64,000 nucleotides of DNA from Euptelea pleiosperma (GCA_035048495.1 CM068544.1:47641893-47705892), one strand, 5' to 3'; counted from the stretch's first letter, positions 47,155 to 60,329 are shown. The notes: generated by a model not told the origin, from the letters alone. Numbers and translations are program-made.

Positions 47155-49965
47155 CGTGATAATTATAGCATAATCTGATCATAAAGCAAAATTATACAAG
47201 TTAGTGTCTTCATAGAAGTTTCTAGAAAACGTAAAAGAATAAAACATTCATAAAAATTAAAATAGACCACATAGAAAACACATTATCCTAAAAAGGCGAC
47301 AGGTTAAAATGGATAAAGGTTTTACCATTTGTATCTGAAAGCTAAAAAACGAACACCTAAAAGGTTTTACGTAGAAGCAGAGAGGGGGCTAGGCACATCC
47401 CTGAAACCATACAATGGAGTCCGAATAATCCCTTTACATAACCCCCCAACAGACACATGTGTCGGAATCCGACATGGATACGAGGTGTCGGACTCAGAAA
47501 ACCCCAAAACATAGGATTCAGGGACTCGGCTGAATATTTTAATTATTAATTTATTTTTATTTTATAATGACAAATCCGTGAAGAAATATCGAGATTTTCT
47601 TGGTAGGGTTTTTACCAAATCTTAGAAGCAAAACCCTATTCTCTCTTTCCCATGGAGTTCAAACCCCTAATTTCCCTATATTGAATATTTATTTTCTTTA
47701 AAAAATGTTTTTCAAAAATAACGAGTCCGTGTCCACACGTATGGACCCGCGATTCTTTTGCCGGTGGGACAAATCTGTGCAACACAGCCATCAACTAGGG
47801 GCAAAAACTTCAGCCGAGTTGTGTTCTACTCAGTTATTCAACCAAGTAGGCTCAGTTTCTGAGGATACAAATACCACCCCTTATGTAAACGACTGATCTC
47901 GCCACGGTAAGCTTCTAATGCATGAGAAGAATCTCAACTGCAAGAGGGGTTCTTCACCGAAGGACAAACATCTCATTCTTGAACACTTTTTATTTTAGTC
48001 CCTCTCTTCATCTGTCTACAGCAAGGATATAACAATGAAGTTGTTTTTCTACCTCAGATGTGACCATTTAAGATATCCTCTTAAAAAAACCGTTAAATGA
48101 TGTTTTAACAAGTACTCAAAAGTTTAGTTGGGATAAAGATTATGATGATGATGATGATCAAGCACTCAAAGTTTATCATCCGAATTTCAGAACTTTTAGG
48201 GACTTATGACGTTTCAGCTAGGTTGGGCATTTTGTACGATGATAAGGTCTAATTATACAGAGTCTTTGTACAGCCATCAAAACTAACCCCCACCCCATTA
48301 CACACAGTCTTGGTAGCTAAAGAAAACAAAATGATATATTTTGGTCATTTTCCCTTGTAGTTGTAGTTTGTAGATGTTACCTTGAAAACCAAAGTCGGAT
48401 TGCATTGATCTAAGAGTGGTAAAGCTCTTGGTGTTGTGTTGCAGAGATGTGATTGGTAAGTGCTTGAGGAAAATGTATTGGACCAATTAATGTCGCACTA
48501 GCGTTTTTGCGGGAGGTAATGGAAACTGTTTGGGTAATTCTTTTTGTTCCATATCTTAGATATGTAGTGTATTTGTTTCCTCTCTTTAAGTTTTATCTCC
48601 AGGATATAACTGACTTTCTGCATCAAGGAAAGACTGCCACTTGATTTTGTTTCAATTTGAGAGGCTCAAATTTCATGTTGTGCATAAATGGTGATTTTAA
48701 CATTACTTGTGACTCTTTTACGAAAGAGGGGATTTTTCTTCTTCGTTTTTTACTGAAATGAGAGACTAATTGAGTTATATCACGTCAGATTCGGGTGCTT
48801 GTCTTGACTCTTAAGTTGTAGGTTGAAAATTGACATATACATGATCTACAAGAACTTGAAATGACAAGGAACTAATCACAGGTTAGTCTTCTTTTTGGTT
48901 AAACACATCGACGGAGCTGTAAAAGCCTATACCATTCTGGCTTGGAAAAGAAAATGTGGAGTGAGAATCTTGGGCTTCAACAAGTGTGGTGATCTTCATT
49001 TTTGGTGGAAGAATCATAGTGCTTCAGCATAAAACCATACCATGTTGTATCATAATGACACTAATAGTTTAGATTGACGTAGGCATCTACGTATTGAAGC
49101 ATTGGCAACAAAGAGATAACCATTTTAAAAATTTCAACTACGAAATCGAACCAGTTTTTACAGCACCAAACTTCAATGTCCATAACTAATCGAAAATGAA
49201 ATGTTGATAATCTGTTCTGTATTGAATCTGATAGTCTACCCTCTTGTGTTGATCTATTCCATTTTGCACTTATGTAAAGATTACTAATCATTAATCAACC
49301 CAAGACCCTGTGAGCAGAACCTCAACCTCTAGACCAATTGATGTAAATGTAAGAGTTTTGTTTTTAACTAGCCAAAAAAATAGAACCCCATGTGAGCTCT
49401 CCCAACCAAGAACTCCTATATAGATTCAACTCTAACTCGTGCTAAACCTAACCTAAAAGGTGAAAAGGGCTCAAGAATTTCTCATGCAGTATGAACAAAC
49501 TGAAACCCCAAACAAATTCCCAATGAAGGGCTCATCCCTAAAATCTGGAAAAGTAAAACCCTGAAAGAACCGACTCTCCTCACTACCACCACCAACCCCA
49601 AATCACATTCCGTAAAAAAAAAAAAAAAACCCAACAATCTCCATAAATTTTTACAAGGAAAACAAAATGAAAATTTCACAAAAAGATATATGTATCCATT
49701 ATGAAAGACCATAAATTATAATTAATCACAGATTAAACTCCACATATTAGCGGAAGAAGGTCAAAACAAATGTTTAATCGGAGACAAACACAGAGATCTC
49801 CTGAGATCGAAGAGATGAGAGAGAAGGCAGAACATACCTGATTTCTCGCCGGAGTCACCAGAAATACGTAGAAGACGTTGGTTGGATTCAGAACAATGGT
49901 CGGCAGCAATAGGGTAGAGAGGTGCAAGGGAGAAAGGGAGTGGACAAATTGAGAAGAGGAAGATG
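47155..49965 (-). other. Probable 5' untranslated exon and leader intron of DPM2
   Basis: The minus strand has a good donor, AAATCAG|GTATGTT, at 49838/49837 after a CT-rich stretch (about 49838-49965) typical of a plant leader. A usable acceptor, GATCAG|ATTATG, lies at 47175/47174, 20 bases above the DPM2 start codon. The 2.7 kb between contains no other gene that I can recognise. Inference from splice signals and position only. Confidence 0.4.
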
Positions 49966-49972
49966 CTTGGTG

Positions 49973-50353
49973 GAGTAAAACTTGGCTGATCGGTAACGTT
50001 CAGCTAGGCCGTGACTGCCCATAATATGAGCCACGTGGCACATTTTAAGAGGAGGATGACCGTATGGATGTTTGGCCAATCCCTAGATGGACCTATAAAC
50101 CAAACATTAGCCTGATTAGTAATTTTAAACCTTTCGATCCTGTACCCCAAATAATGGTCACTAAGGCTCATATTCACACGGTTAAAATCAACCCATTAAA
50201 ATGAGTCCAATCCAACGCTTAGAAATCAATAATCAGGTTGAATTTTCTTTAGTACGTCCACCGAGGAATTGTACGGTCAGTGTCCTCTAAAAATGTGTCA
50301 CGTGGCTACTATTGTGGGCTGTAGTGACCGTCGCCCTCAGCCAAGTTTTACTC
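49973..50353. mobile_element. Foldback element, family C (copy 6), at the DPM2 promoter
   Basis: 381 bp with clean inverted ends GAGTAAAACTTGGCTGA and TCAGCCAAGTTTTACTC. Perfect GCCACGTGGC at 50030-50039 and CACGTG at 50299. Shared palindromic core. No target duplication could be seen. It sits a few bases above the CT-rich putative DPM2 leader. Confidence 0.85.
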
Positions 50354-50714
50354 ATGGAAACTGAACGGTTGTACTAGGAAAAAGAATGGTTCGTCTGGTT
50401 CTAGACGGTTCAGGTCGAAGTTTCACGGAATCTATGAAATTGACCCGTCGGACAGGAAGAGATGGATCTACGCCTACCCGACCTAGGTGGACCTACGTAC
50501 AAAATTTCATCTTCATCAGTTATTGCATCGAGTGGATAAGAGATTTTTTCGATAATTTTAAGTATTATTTGGCCAATGACAAAGCGACACCACTATGCAA
50601 CACAATAACCTCCAAAGCTCTTGGACCATGTGATCATTGTACTTTTAATAATGGCCCAGAATGTTAAACTAAATTAATTATTTTATTATTATTATTTTTT
50701 TTCAAACATCAACG
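50354..50714. other. Spacer, nothing recognised
   Basis: No gene or clear repeat. Confidence 0.45.
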
Positions 50715-51030
50715 TTGATGATGGACCATATTATGAACCACGTGGCACACTCTTAAAGTGCTTGAATTAAGCTGTTTTGGCCGTTTGGTAACAATATAAG
50801 AAAAGTGCTTTTTTTTCCTTAAAAATAAACCCTTTTATGGTGTTTGACTATATAGATGTTTGGCCAATCCCTAGGTGGACCTACAACCGAAAAATCAGTC
50901 TGGTTAGTGATTTCAAACTTTTGGATCTTTTTGCCCCAAATAATGTTCTATAATCCTAAATTTCCACGGTTAAAAATCAACGCATGAAAACGACTCCAAC
51001 CCAAAGCTTAAAAATCACACAGCAAACTTC
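50715..51030. mobile_element. Family C foldback element, left part, interrupted
   Basis: ATGAACCACGTGGCACACTC (CACGTG at 50739), an unrelated interruption of about 90 bp, then TATAGATGTTTGGCCAATCC and the centre. It breaks off after AAAAATCACAC. Confidence 0.6.
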
Positions 51031-53719
51031 TACCTCCAATGATTTAGGTGATGCTAGCCAACATCATAATTAATTTTATTAAAATAGCTAATAATTATGT
51101 GAACGAACTTGTAAAATAGAGATTATAATTAGTGTAGATGGCAAGAATTGTTGTGTCAAATAATATATATATAGGCCAGGGATAAAATGACTCATGCTAT
51201 TCTTACTAATATAATTACTAATGGGAGTGGGGCCCACATGCAGATGAGTTATTGTAGATTTAAAGAAAAATAAAGAAGAAGAAGTAGTGATGCAAAGGAC
51301 TTTGGGGGTCTTGTGAAATAAGTTATGTGGGACCCAAAAATAAGCAATGTAGGGCACAAGACCCCTCTGCATCGACTGCATCCAAAGTCCTCTGCATCTA
51401 AATTTTTTCCCTGAATATGTCAGGCCGTTCTAATTAAGGGCCGGGCAAGGTCACACTCAAGGGGGCCCAATCCTTAGTAAATCATCTTTGTTTTATATAT
51501 TTTTTTCAATTATATTTCATAATATAACACACTCAATGCATCTTTTTTTTTTCCTAGAAATTAAATGACACTAAGTTGTGGTATATTCAAAACTAAATTA
51601 TGTTATATTTATTAAATAAAAAATGGGTTGTACTAAGGTCACATCTCATTGGACACATTAGTGTCCAAGGCTACCTAAGGAATCTAACTCTTTTTTGAAA
51701 AACAAAACATACAAAAGAAAGAGGGAAAACTGGTTGGCTTGGTTTCTTGATTTTTTAAGTATACTTGTCACGGTGTTATTGGTGTTGGAAACTACAATTA
51801 TCCTAAAAGAAATAAAGTTTTGGGTAATTTCCAAACAATTAAGCTATTCTAAAATTATGAATAGACCAAAATCGTTCCAAAATTATGAACAGGCCAAAAT
51901 CGTTCCTATTTTGAAAATTTTAAGAATGGTTGAAAATCGTTCAAAAATGACTTTTTTTCTAATATAAATTTATAATATATCATTTAATTTATCCAAATTT
52001 TTAAAAATACAAATGTTTTATTTTCAAACCTTAATGGTTCATCCCTGTAACGAAAATAAATTATGATCATTCATGAAAAAATCTACATAGATTAAACCGA
52101 GAAAACATGTTACCAAGCCAAGTGCGTTATTCAAAAATCCACTTGTTTACTTAAAAATTTAAGTGGATTTTTAAAAACTTCAACGACCTGGACAATTTGG
52201 GTCCGATTTGAATGTTTCAAACCATCCGAGGTGAACGATTTTAATCAACATCGGTTTTTAATCATGCATCACTAGCTGCGCGTTTGGACTCACCTTGATT
52301 GGTGTGGAGTTTTACTTGCAACCAAACACTATTGTTGTACCTTATAGAAAGTTGGTTTATGTGGATACATGTGAAACGGGCTACAAGGAAAGCAAGTCCG
52401 AAAGGGATCATATAGTTCCCAAGTCTTTTTAAGTCAAAATTCCACAAAGAAATGTACTAGAAGGCTTACGTGGACAGCGGTCTCTATAAAGACAATTTCT
52501 TATTGGCTTCCCAAGCATTTACAAACTCACCTTTTTGACCGTTGATCTTCATCAGAATGAAACTTAATCTAGTCTGAAACCTCTACCAAGTTCCAAGTTC
52601 GTATCAAAGATGGATTCTAAGACACTCAACCCCAAAAGTTTCCTGAGCTGGGTGTGTTTGGCTCTGGCACTTTTTATGCCCTAGCCATCGCAACGGTTGA
52701 AATTGAACCATTAAATTGGCAACAAAAGCACTGAAGTGTGGGTTTTCGGGGAACCAACATCTATAACCCGCTCAAACAAACAGCTTGTTAAGCCCATTTG
52801 GGCTTGACCAAGCTAACGGTAATCGTGCATACAAACACACCGTATACATTTGTGGGGGCTAGAGACTTATGTGACGTCATTCTCATACATTGGTAGTTAG
52901 GAAACATCCTTAACACAGTTGGATGAACCAGCTAGTCATGGCGCCACCTCACCCTGTAGACTTCTCAAAGCCTTGAATTTCCGTTTTGTTTGTTGGTTTG
53001 GAGTCATCTTCCATCTCTTTCACTATGGGTATATACGACCATTGATCCAGACCATCCACATCCTGGATCTTCCCAACCGTCGATCACTAGACTTTTTTGT
53101 GGAAAATTATCCATTATTTGCCACCGATAAATCGGTAGCCGATCCGGATGGTTGTGAGTAGGGTTGTCAATGGGTTGAGATTGGATCGATCAGTCCCATG
53201 ATGGGTAGTTGGAGAAGATCAAGGGTAGATTGTGATTTGCAAGTCTTATAACCATTGATCATTGAATCCATAGTGTTCAAAACACCGGGAAGACCATTTA
53301 AATTGGTAGCTCGGGATATACCAGAGGGTTCCCCAGAGAGAAAATCTACATAGAGAGAACGTATGGAACTTTATGCTGCGTCAGCTCATTCATTAATAAA
53401 GTAGCTGCAGCTCACCCATCAATCTGATAATAGCGGGCCCACCTTGGATTTTGCGGTGAACCAACATTTAGCGCTTTAACACTTTTGTGGTGGACCATGG
53501 ATCGCGTATAATCTAGGAAAAAGTCTCTTCATCAAATGACAAGCATAATCCAACCTCGCACGGGCGCATCTGATTACGTGAAGACAAGGAACACGTGCGG
53601 TTGGACCCACACCCCCAATTCATTGTGTCCCACGTGGACGATCGAAAATTTTTTTACGCTGTAGAGCATTTTTCCTGGGCCCACTTACCAATGAATGATT
53701 GTCCCACCATTTGATGGAC
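51031..53719. other. Gene-free spacer
   Basis: No gene, RNA or clear repeat recognised on either strand over 2.7 kb. It is AT-rich to about 52100, less so after. Confidence 0.5.
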
Positions 53720-54044
53720 GTGGATCGCCCACTATATGAGCACGTGGCACATTTTTAGAGGACACTGACCGTATGGATGTTTGCTAATTACCAACAAACC
53801 AAAAATCAACCTGATTAGTGAAATATCTAAGCGTCGGATTGGAGTCATTTCCATGGGTTGATTTTAACCGTGGAAGTTGAGCATTGTTTGGGTACAAGGA
53901 TCCAAAGGTTTGAAATCACTAATCAGGCTGATTTTTGGTTTGTTGGTCTACCTAGGGATTGGCCAAAACATCCATACAGTCAGCCTCCTCTAAGAGTGTA
54001 CTGTCAGGGCTTCACTGACTGTCGGCAGTCAGCGAATTTTGCTC
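53720..54044. mobile_element. Foldback element, family C (copy 7)
   Basis: GCCCACTATATGAGCACGTGGCACA (CACGTG at 53741), GACCGTATGGATGTTTGC, the centre and inverse ATCACTAATCAGGCTG, and right arm GGTCAGC..CGAATTTTGCTC, a changed family end. Lies about 1.2-1.5 kb upstream of the GT-3 gene. Confidence 0.75.
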
Positions 54045-54230
54045 TTGATGGACCAACACACCAATAATCAGCCTGATTGGTGATCTCTAGCCTTTGGATC
54101 GGATTCCAACATTTTCTTTGGATGCTCAGATTGAATGGCTATAGATCACCAATTAGGCCGCTTTTTAGTGCGTAGGTCCATCAAGTGGTGGGACAGTCAT
54201 TTATACGTCAATGGGCCCAGGTAGCAAGTT
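54045..54230. mobile_element. Short foldback element, family D-like
   Basis: TTGATGGACCAACACACCAATA and its inverse TGCGTAGGTCCATCAAG, with ATTGGTGATCTCTAGCC / AGATCACCAATTAGG at the centre. It abuts the preceding element. Confidence 0.6.
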
Positions 54231-54379
54231 TGGGAAAAATGCTCACAAAAAAAAAATCTAAAAAAATCGTCTACAGAAACCACGCAACCGTATTGGTTGA
54301 CTTTTAACCGTTGGATCTATAAATCATTTTCTATTTTGACCAATTTGTTTTGGAGCATCTAATGGATTGGTGGTTAGTC

Positions 54380-54613
54380 GGTTTTCAGCGAAGGAGATAT
54401 CTTAGGTGTGAACGAGTGGAAAGGTGGGCCCAAAGTCCAAAAACACCCCAGACGTGGTTTGTTGGTTTTCAGCTAAGGAGGAGATTTCTTAGGTCTGAAC
54501 GAGCGAATGGTAGGCCCAAAGTCCAAAACGCCTCAGACGTGGTTCGCGAAGGAGGAGATTTCTTAAGTGTGAACGAGCGAACGGTGGGTCCAAAGTCCAA
54601 AACCCCCCAAACG
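54380..54613. repeat. Three-copy tandem repeat upstream of the GT-3 gene
   Basis: Units of about 84 and 77 bp start at about 54381, 54465 and 54542. Each holds AAGGAGRAGATTTCTTAGGT-like sequence, TGAACGAGYG, GGYCCAAAGTCCAAAA and CAGACGTGGTT or a variant. It ends about 590 bp before the start codon. Confidence 0.8.
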
Positions 54614-54841
54614 TTTCCTTGACTATCGTTGGTGGGTGTGTACGTGGACCTTCTGGGTTCCTGCATGTGAGCCACGTAGATGGAGAATAGGTGTGCAAAA
54701 CATGGGATCAAAATCAGAAACCGCGTTGTTTGATTAAAATAATGAACGGACCACAATATATAGAATTCCATATTCAAAATCCATGCAACCGCCTTCACGT
54801 ACAATCTCGAAACCCATTCTGTCGTCCACCCGACACGGTTT

Positions 54842-54852
54842 TTATTTAAAAA
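54842..54852 (+). promoter_or_regulatory. Possible TATA box of the GT-3 gene
   Basis: TTATTTAAAAA about 355 bases above the start codon, in otherwise mixed sequence; it would give a leader of about 320 bases. Weak. Confidence 0.3.
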
Positions 54853-55205
54853 ACTTAGTGATTAAGTTTCCTGAAACGAGTCACAGGGAATAAAGTCCCT
54901 ACGAACGAGTCGCACTCGTATGCGTGACGACAGTGAAACGTAATGGGAACAAATGTGGAAGAAGAAAAGAGAGAGAGAAAAAAAAAAAATTAAAGGAAAG
55001 AAAGATATCTGTTTCCGCGTTGACAGATAGACGAGACTTAAGAGACCGACACCTTATAGAAGGAAAAGAGTTTACATTTCTTTCTCTCAAAAATCTCCAA
55101 AAACAATATCAACAGCAACACCAAAAACAAAAGCTCCCCTTTGACACAACATAAAGTATAGATCAAACCTAGCTTCTTTCTCTAAGTTCATACCTCTTTT
55201 CTTCA

Positions 55206-56259
55206 ATGGATGGGCATCATCATCATCTTGGTGTTAACATAGAAACAGGAGATCGATTTCCTCAATGGAGTCTTCAAGAAACAAAAGAATTCCTAAACAT
55301 CCGAGCCGAACTCGATCGAACCTTCATGGAAACCAAACGCAACAAGCTTTTATGGGAAGTTGTTTCTACAAAAATGAAGGAGAAGGGTTACAATCGTAGC
55401 ACCGATCAGTGCAAGTGCAAGTGGAAAAATCTTGTTACACGCTATAAGGTCCGGCCTCCTCTTCTTCTTCTTCTTCTTCTTTTTTTTTTTTGTAAGGCCA
55501 CACATTCATTCCAAGTCGATTCGATTATCCTCCTCAATAGCTTCCTTAAGCCAAGAGGGTGGTGATCGAATCGATCTCAAGGGTAAGAAGAAAGTACGAG
55601 CCTTACGGACAATTTTATGAGTAGTATTGTTAGATACACGTCCAACAAAATGAAAAGATAAGTTTCTGATAGCCAAAGGGGGTGGTAATAAGTTTCTAAT
55701 TAGTCATGCGTTTACTTCTCTACAGGGATGTGAAACTATGGAGCCTGAAGCCATGAGACAACAATTCCCTTTCTATAACGAGCTTCAGGCGATCTTTACG
55801 GCTAGGATGCAGAGGATGTTATGGCTTGAAGCTGAAGGTGGAGGAAGTAGTAGTTTGAAAAAGAAAGGGGTTCGATTATCATCGGACGATGAAGAGGATA
55901 ACGAAGAAAGCGATGAGGAGAAGGGTAGTAGTAAGAAGAAGAAAAAGGGTAAGAGTAGTAGTACTAACCCTAGTATTAGTAATAATAATTTGCAAGAGAT
56001 TTTGGAGGAGTTCATGAAACAACAAATTCAAATGGAGGTGCAATGGCGAGAAGCTGCAGAAGCGAGAGAAGAGGAGAGAAGGGTGAAGGAGATGGAGTGG
56101 CGACAAACAATGGAGGTTTTGGAGAAAGAGAGGTTGATGATGGATATGAGATGGAGGGAGAGAGAAGAACAAAGAAGGGTACGAGAAGAAGCAAGAGCTG
56201 AGAAAAGGGATTCTCTCATTACAGCTCTTCTAAACAAGCTAAGACGTGAAAACATGTAG
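55206..56259 (+). CDS. GT-3B: Trihelix transcription factor, GT-3a/GT-3b type
   Basis: CDS join(55206..55448, 55726..56259), 258 residues. The single 277-bp intron (AAG|gtccgg ... tacag|GGA) falls right after the DNA-binding domain, as in Arabidopsis. The trihelix domain spans about 15-85 with the conserved tryptophans W21, W50 and W73 (RFPQWSLQETKEFLNIRAEL, KRNKLLWEVVSTKMKEKG, QCKCKWKNLVTRYK), followed by GCETMEPEAMRQQFPFYNEL. Next comes an acidic then Lys/Ser-rich low-complexity stretch (about 132-160, possible nuclear signal KKKKKGK), then a long charged coiled coil (about 171-243) and the tail KRDSLITALLNKL, matching GT-3 proteins. These nuclear factors bind GT elements; GT-3b relatives are induced by salt and pathogens. 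Whether it is GT-3a or GT-3b cannot be settled. A purine-rich leader (54955-55000) precedes it. Confidence 0.93.
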
Positions 56260-58142
56260 GTTTTTTTTTGTGGGGGGGTCGAGGATCTGCTCACTTTCTT
56301 TCTTGTTTTTTGAAGAGAAAGCTCTAAGAGGTTTGTCTTGGAACTCTCTCTCTTTTGATCTTTAGATTTGAAATGAGAAGATGGTGTTTATGTTCTTTCT
56401 TATATATTTCCTTCTCTGGTAGTCCCCACACTAAAGCCTTCTTTGCGTGGAAATTAGGCTAAGTATAAACCTTCATGTAGTTTATTAGTTATCACATTAA
56501 AGAAAACCCTAATCCCACTTTGTTCGTCGCCATTGTGGAAACAAAATCACAACAAAACTTTATAATAAGAAACTTGTGTAGAGAGATCCAATGCAAACAT
56601 GTATATAGACTTCATTCATTTGCAGATTCCATAGGAGGGTAGTGCTTCACTATAAGCTAGGGACACCCAATATTATTGGACGGTGATCATTCGATCAATG
56701 GTTTAATGTCGCGCTGAGTGACGATCAAAGAACGGAATTGAAGATACTCAAGTTAGTTAAAAGGGGTCGTGTCGGGGGAGTTGGAGGAAAATAATGTTCA
56801 GTTAATACAGGAAGCGCGAATAAATTGGATGTGGGTGACATCTGAACCTATGGTTATATGTAATCCCTCTCCAAATTAGTTGTGATCGATGAAAATTGAT
56901 GGATGTTGATCAAAATCAAGATATATTTGACGAAAGCGAGCGACTAGGGATGAGGCATTCTATCTGATCAGTGCAGTTTTGGGCAATTTTAAGAGGAAGG
57001 GGTAGTGGATGGCAAGAAAAATGATTATTTAAGGGTACAAGGAGTCCCTAAGTTTCCTGGCAGGAGGCATGGAACTCAAACAAATACAGCTATAATCTTT
57101 TTCTTAAATTTGAAATTGGGATTCTGATCAAGTCAATGTTAGGAAGCTTAGGGTTGGAATAATTGAGTTCTTATTCATATTTCAAAGAAGTATATGGAAA
57201 AAAGCACTCCAGAAAGACTTGACTAAGTGTTCAAATTTTAGTTTCAGAAAAAAAATGCAAATAAGGTCTTTCTGAACAGGAGTCACCCCACCATTAATGC
57301 CAAGAACTTGAAGAAATTTTGGCACCATTGATCTACTAGATTGAACCCATGAGCTCATTTTTGCAGTACAGTACATTTACCAAATGAATTGTTGTTTGAG
57401 TTCAGGATAAACTAGTGCTGTTCTTAGAAATTTAAAAAAAAAAAATCGTTCTATATAATTTCTGAAAAAACGAATCGGAATTAAATTGTATAATTTGTTC
57501 ATCTCGACATCTTATACTAAAAAATTTTGTTCATTTTTTTTTTCTAAAGTGCCATTTTTTAGTTTTCTTGGTTCTATCTAATTAATTTTAAAATATTTCT
57601 TCCTTGTAAATATTGTGAATGAAGGGGCCCTACCACATGTGGCATCACTTACAACATCTAGAAAGTCTTATTCTCCTTTTCATGGAGCTATAGTAGCAGC
57701 TTTAGCAGACCAAGATGGAAAAAACATGAAGACAAGGCAGACAAGGATTATCAGTTGAAGCTAGATCATACCGGTGTGAAACATGACTGAGCCCATGTTG
57801 TCTCGCCGAGTGGTCCGGTCCGAAGCGCAGGAAGCATCGTTTGATTTATTTTTATAGCAAAACGTGTTAATCTGTCTTATTATTTTCAAAGATTTAGTAA
57901 AATTTGTGTATTTTACGCGAATAATGATCATATTATTGAAAAAAAAAATCTATTTTTTAATACTTTTCATATTATTGTTCTTTGCCGAATTTGTAAACGT
58001 ATTTTCAAATGACAAATTCGAATAAGCCCGAATCGCAAGCACACCAAGATTGGGCTTCATGAAGCAAAAGCTCACATTATAAACCTTCTTGGGGTTGTTT
58101 TGCCTTTTAATCTTAGACTTTATTAACGATAACTCATGAGAT
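56260..58142. other. GT-3 gene 3' region and spacer
   Basis: A probable 3' untranslated region covers the first few hundred bases. No further gene or clear repeat recognised. Confidence 0.45.
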
Positions 58143-58565
58143 ATGTTTGGTTGCAGGGATAAGGGACAAAAATCCCTGAATGTCTCCTTGTCCGTAAAAA
58201 GAGAGGAAATCTGCAAAAAAAGGCACCATTGATGGATTGACACTATTTTTCTGATTCTACGATAAAAAAGTGGGAAAAAAAAAAAGAAAGAAAAGGGAGA
58301 TATTTCTTATTCTCCATGAACCAAACAATTGGCTAGCTTGTTTGGCTGGAAGAGTAGTGCTGTCGGGGATTAAGTTGAGATAGACACAATTCACTGTTTG
58401 TACCGACTCACGGGGGAAGCACTGGGGCAAGGACGTGGAACACGAAGAATGGTGTTTTTATGGAATCTATTTAGCAAAAAGATGTCTCCAGTGAATCCTC
58501 TTTACTTAAGAATTGCAGGCACAAATTTAAGGAAATTCCTCCGGTATCCTTGCAACCAAACAATC
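58143..58565. mobile_element. MITE with TGTTTGGTTGCA ends
   Basis: Left end TGTTTGGTTGCAGGGATAAG; the inverse of the right end is TGTTTGGTTGCAAGGATACC. About 420 bp, non-coding, a single copy here. Target duplication not determined. Confidence 0.6.
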
Positions 58566-58849
58566 GCTTAATTATTTTCGATCTTCATCAATGTTAAGTC
58601 ACCTCGACTAGAAGTTTTTTTTTTTTTTTTGTGTGTGTTTGAATGTGTTAACATATGTGTCGGATTACAATTATCCAGGCACTAGCATGGCACCAAAATT
58701 ATCCAGGAATCGCCCAATCCCAGCCACTAGCATGAATAACGAGGCCCAAGTACACAGAAATGATTATTTTTCCAACGGAAAAAATTTTCGCGGGCGCGTC
58801 GCTCTCGTTGCGGCATTATTGGTCACTGGAGAATTAAAATCTTTTAACG

Positions 58850-59030
58850 GGATTCGAGCATTATTTGAGGTACTGGAATGTGTTGGATAGAAATCACCAA
58901 TCAGGCTGATTTTTGGGCCTAGGTTCACCAAGGTGTGGGCCAAACATCCATACGATCAGTGGCCACATAACATGTTTTTATGCGGCCCACAACCGCAGTA
59001 CGAGAGCGACCCTCAGCAAAAAAAAATTCT
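58850..59030. mobile_element. Foldback-element right half
   Basis: GAAATCACCAATCAGGCTGA, then GTGTGGGCCAAACATCCATA, then TGCGGCCCACAACCGC. Family C/D right arm only. Confidence 0.6.
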
Positions 59031-59144
59031 TGGTTCCAACAAGAGATGGGAGCCATTGCGAACGGCCCTTGTAATTCTCTTAGAATGGATCAGTGGTGCA
59101 ACATGAAGAGTTAAGACCTTAGGATTTTACCACGTACGGTCTTT

Positions 59145-59370
59145 CGTTATGTACCGTTTTGATGCTCAGAAAATAACAACCGTTTGTTTTTCAGAAAAAT
59201 TTGTTAAAACAAACAGCACATTATTTCGGTTATAAATTTAATTGAAAATTGAAAATTTGAATTTTAGCATCGTTATTTTCATTATTTCCGTTATTTTCTG
59301 TTATTTTCCATTTTGGCCCCATGCGTTACAATCCGTTATAACGGCCCCTTATAACATTACAACAGCCCCT
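59145..59370. repeat. AT-rich repeat with GTTATTTTC motifs
   Basis: Contains TTATGTACCGTTTT, TCAGAAAATAAC, a run of CCGTTATTTTCTGTTATTTTCC and ATAACGGCCCCTTATAAC. A second copy lies at 59695-59960. The middle (AAAATTTGAATTTTAGCATC) resembles family E. Confidence 0.55.
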
Positions 59371-59694
59371 TTTTTCTATTGTTTTTTTTCTACTGAATAA
59401 TTAAATCCGCGACATTTAGCCACAGGCATAAATTGCATGTTAAATGTTGGTCTGCTTGTTTATTGAAAAAAATGAATATGCGTAAGTAGCACTCTGTGCG
59501 AATTGAACTTGTGCAAGTACATGGAAATGTGCGGGTTTGGATCAACAATGAATAGTAGTCCATTTATATGGTTAACCTTCCATGTCACATATCCCACATC
59601 GGCTCGGGATCCATATGTCATGTGATCCACTATTAGGCAGAACCCCACATGAAGTACCACGAAAATAATGGCCGTTATTGCTGATTTAGACCTC
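59371..59694. other. Spacer, nothing recognised
   Basis: No gene or clear repeat. Confidence 0.4.
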
Positions 59695-59960
59695 CCCCAT
59701 TACGTACATTATGTACCGTTTTAACATTCAGAAAATAACGGTCATTATTTTCGTTATAACGGCCGTAATTTTCCATTATAATGAAAAAAATTGTTAAAAA
59801 AAAGTCCGTTTTCGGTTATAAATTTTATTGAAAATTTGAAATTCAAATTTAAATTTTGACACCATTATATTCTGTTATCTTGCATTCTTTTCCATTATTT
59901 CCGTTATTTTCCTGTTTTTGTTCCTGTGACTTACAATTTGTTACAATGGAAAAGAGGGTT
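59695..59960. repeat. AT-rich repeat, second copy
   Basis: Shares TTATGTACCGTTTTAACATTCAG, AGAAAATAACGGTC and TTATTTCCGTTATTTTCC with 59145-59370, in the same order and orientation. Confidence 0.55.
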
Positions 59961-60329
59961 AACATCCCACATGTCATGTGGACGTCACGTATTATTATTC
60001 CAAATATCATGTGGATCCCATGCACGTACAAGTGGACCCATGTGTCATTTGATAAACATAACAGGTGGGTACCCACATTTCAAGTGTCGGTGCATATAAT
60101 TGTTGATGCAGTGCGTATACACCAAATCATCTGTAATGTTGCACACTTGCACGATCTCTTCGACTATGTGGGTGCGGGTATTGAATTTCTAACACACGGC
60201 AAAGTGGCCGAATTTGAGCGACAAAGCGACTTGCGCACCACTTTCTCAGTAAATAAATGCGCCTTTAGTGCTGTTTCTATGATTAGCCCAGCAGAAATCT
60301 AGGGTTCACACTTCCCGCTGGCTATCAAA

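Noticed and set aside
54350..54622. 90-codon open frame with RRRFLRSER-type repeats
   Set aside because: It is simply the translated three-copy tandem DNA repeat.
55785..56294. Several minus-strand open frames opposite GT-3 exon 2
   Set aside because: Leu/Ser-rich mirror images of the Glu/Arg-rich coiled coil; not genes.
59856..60302. 148-codon open frame, plus strand
   Set aside because: It starts inside an AT-rich repeat, matches no family I know and shows no splice or domain signs; most likely chance.
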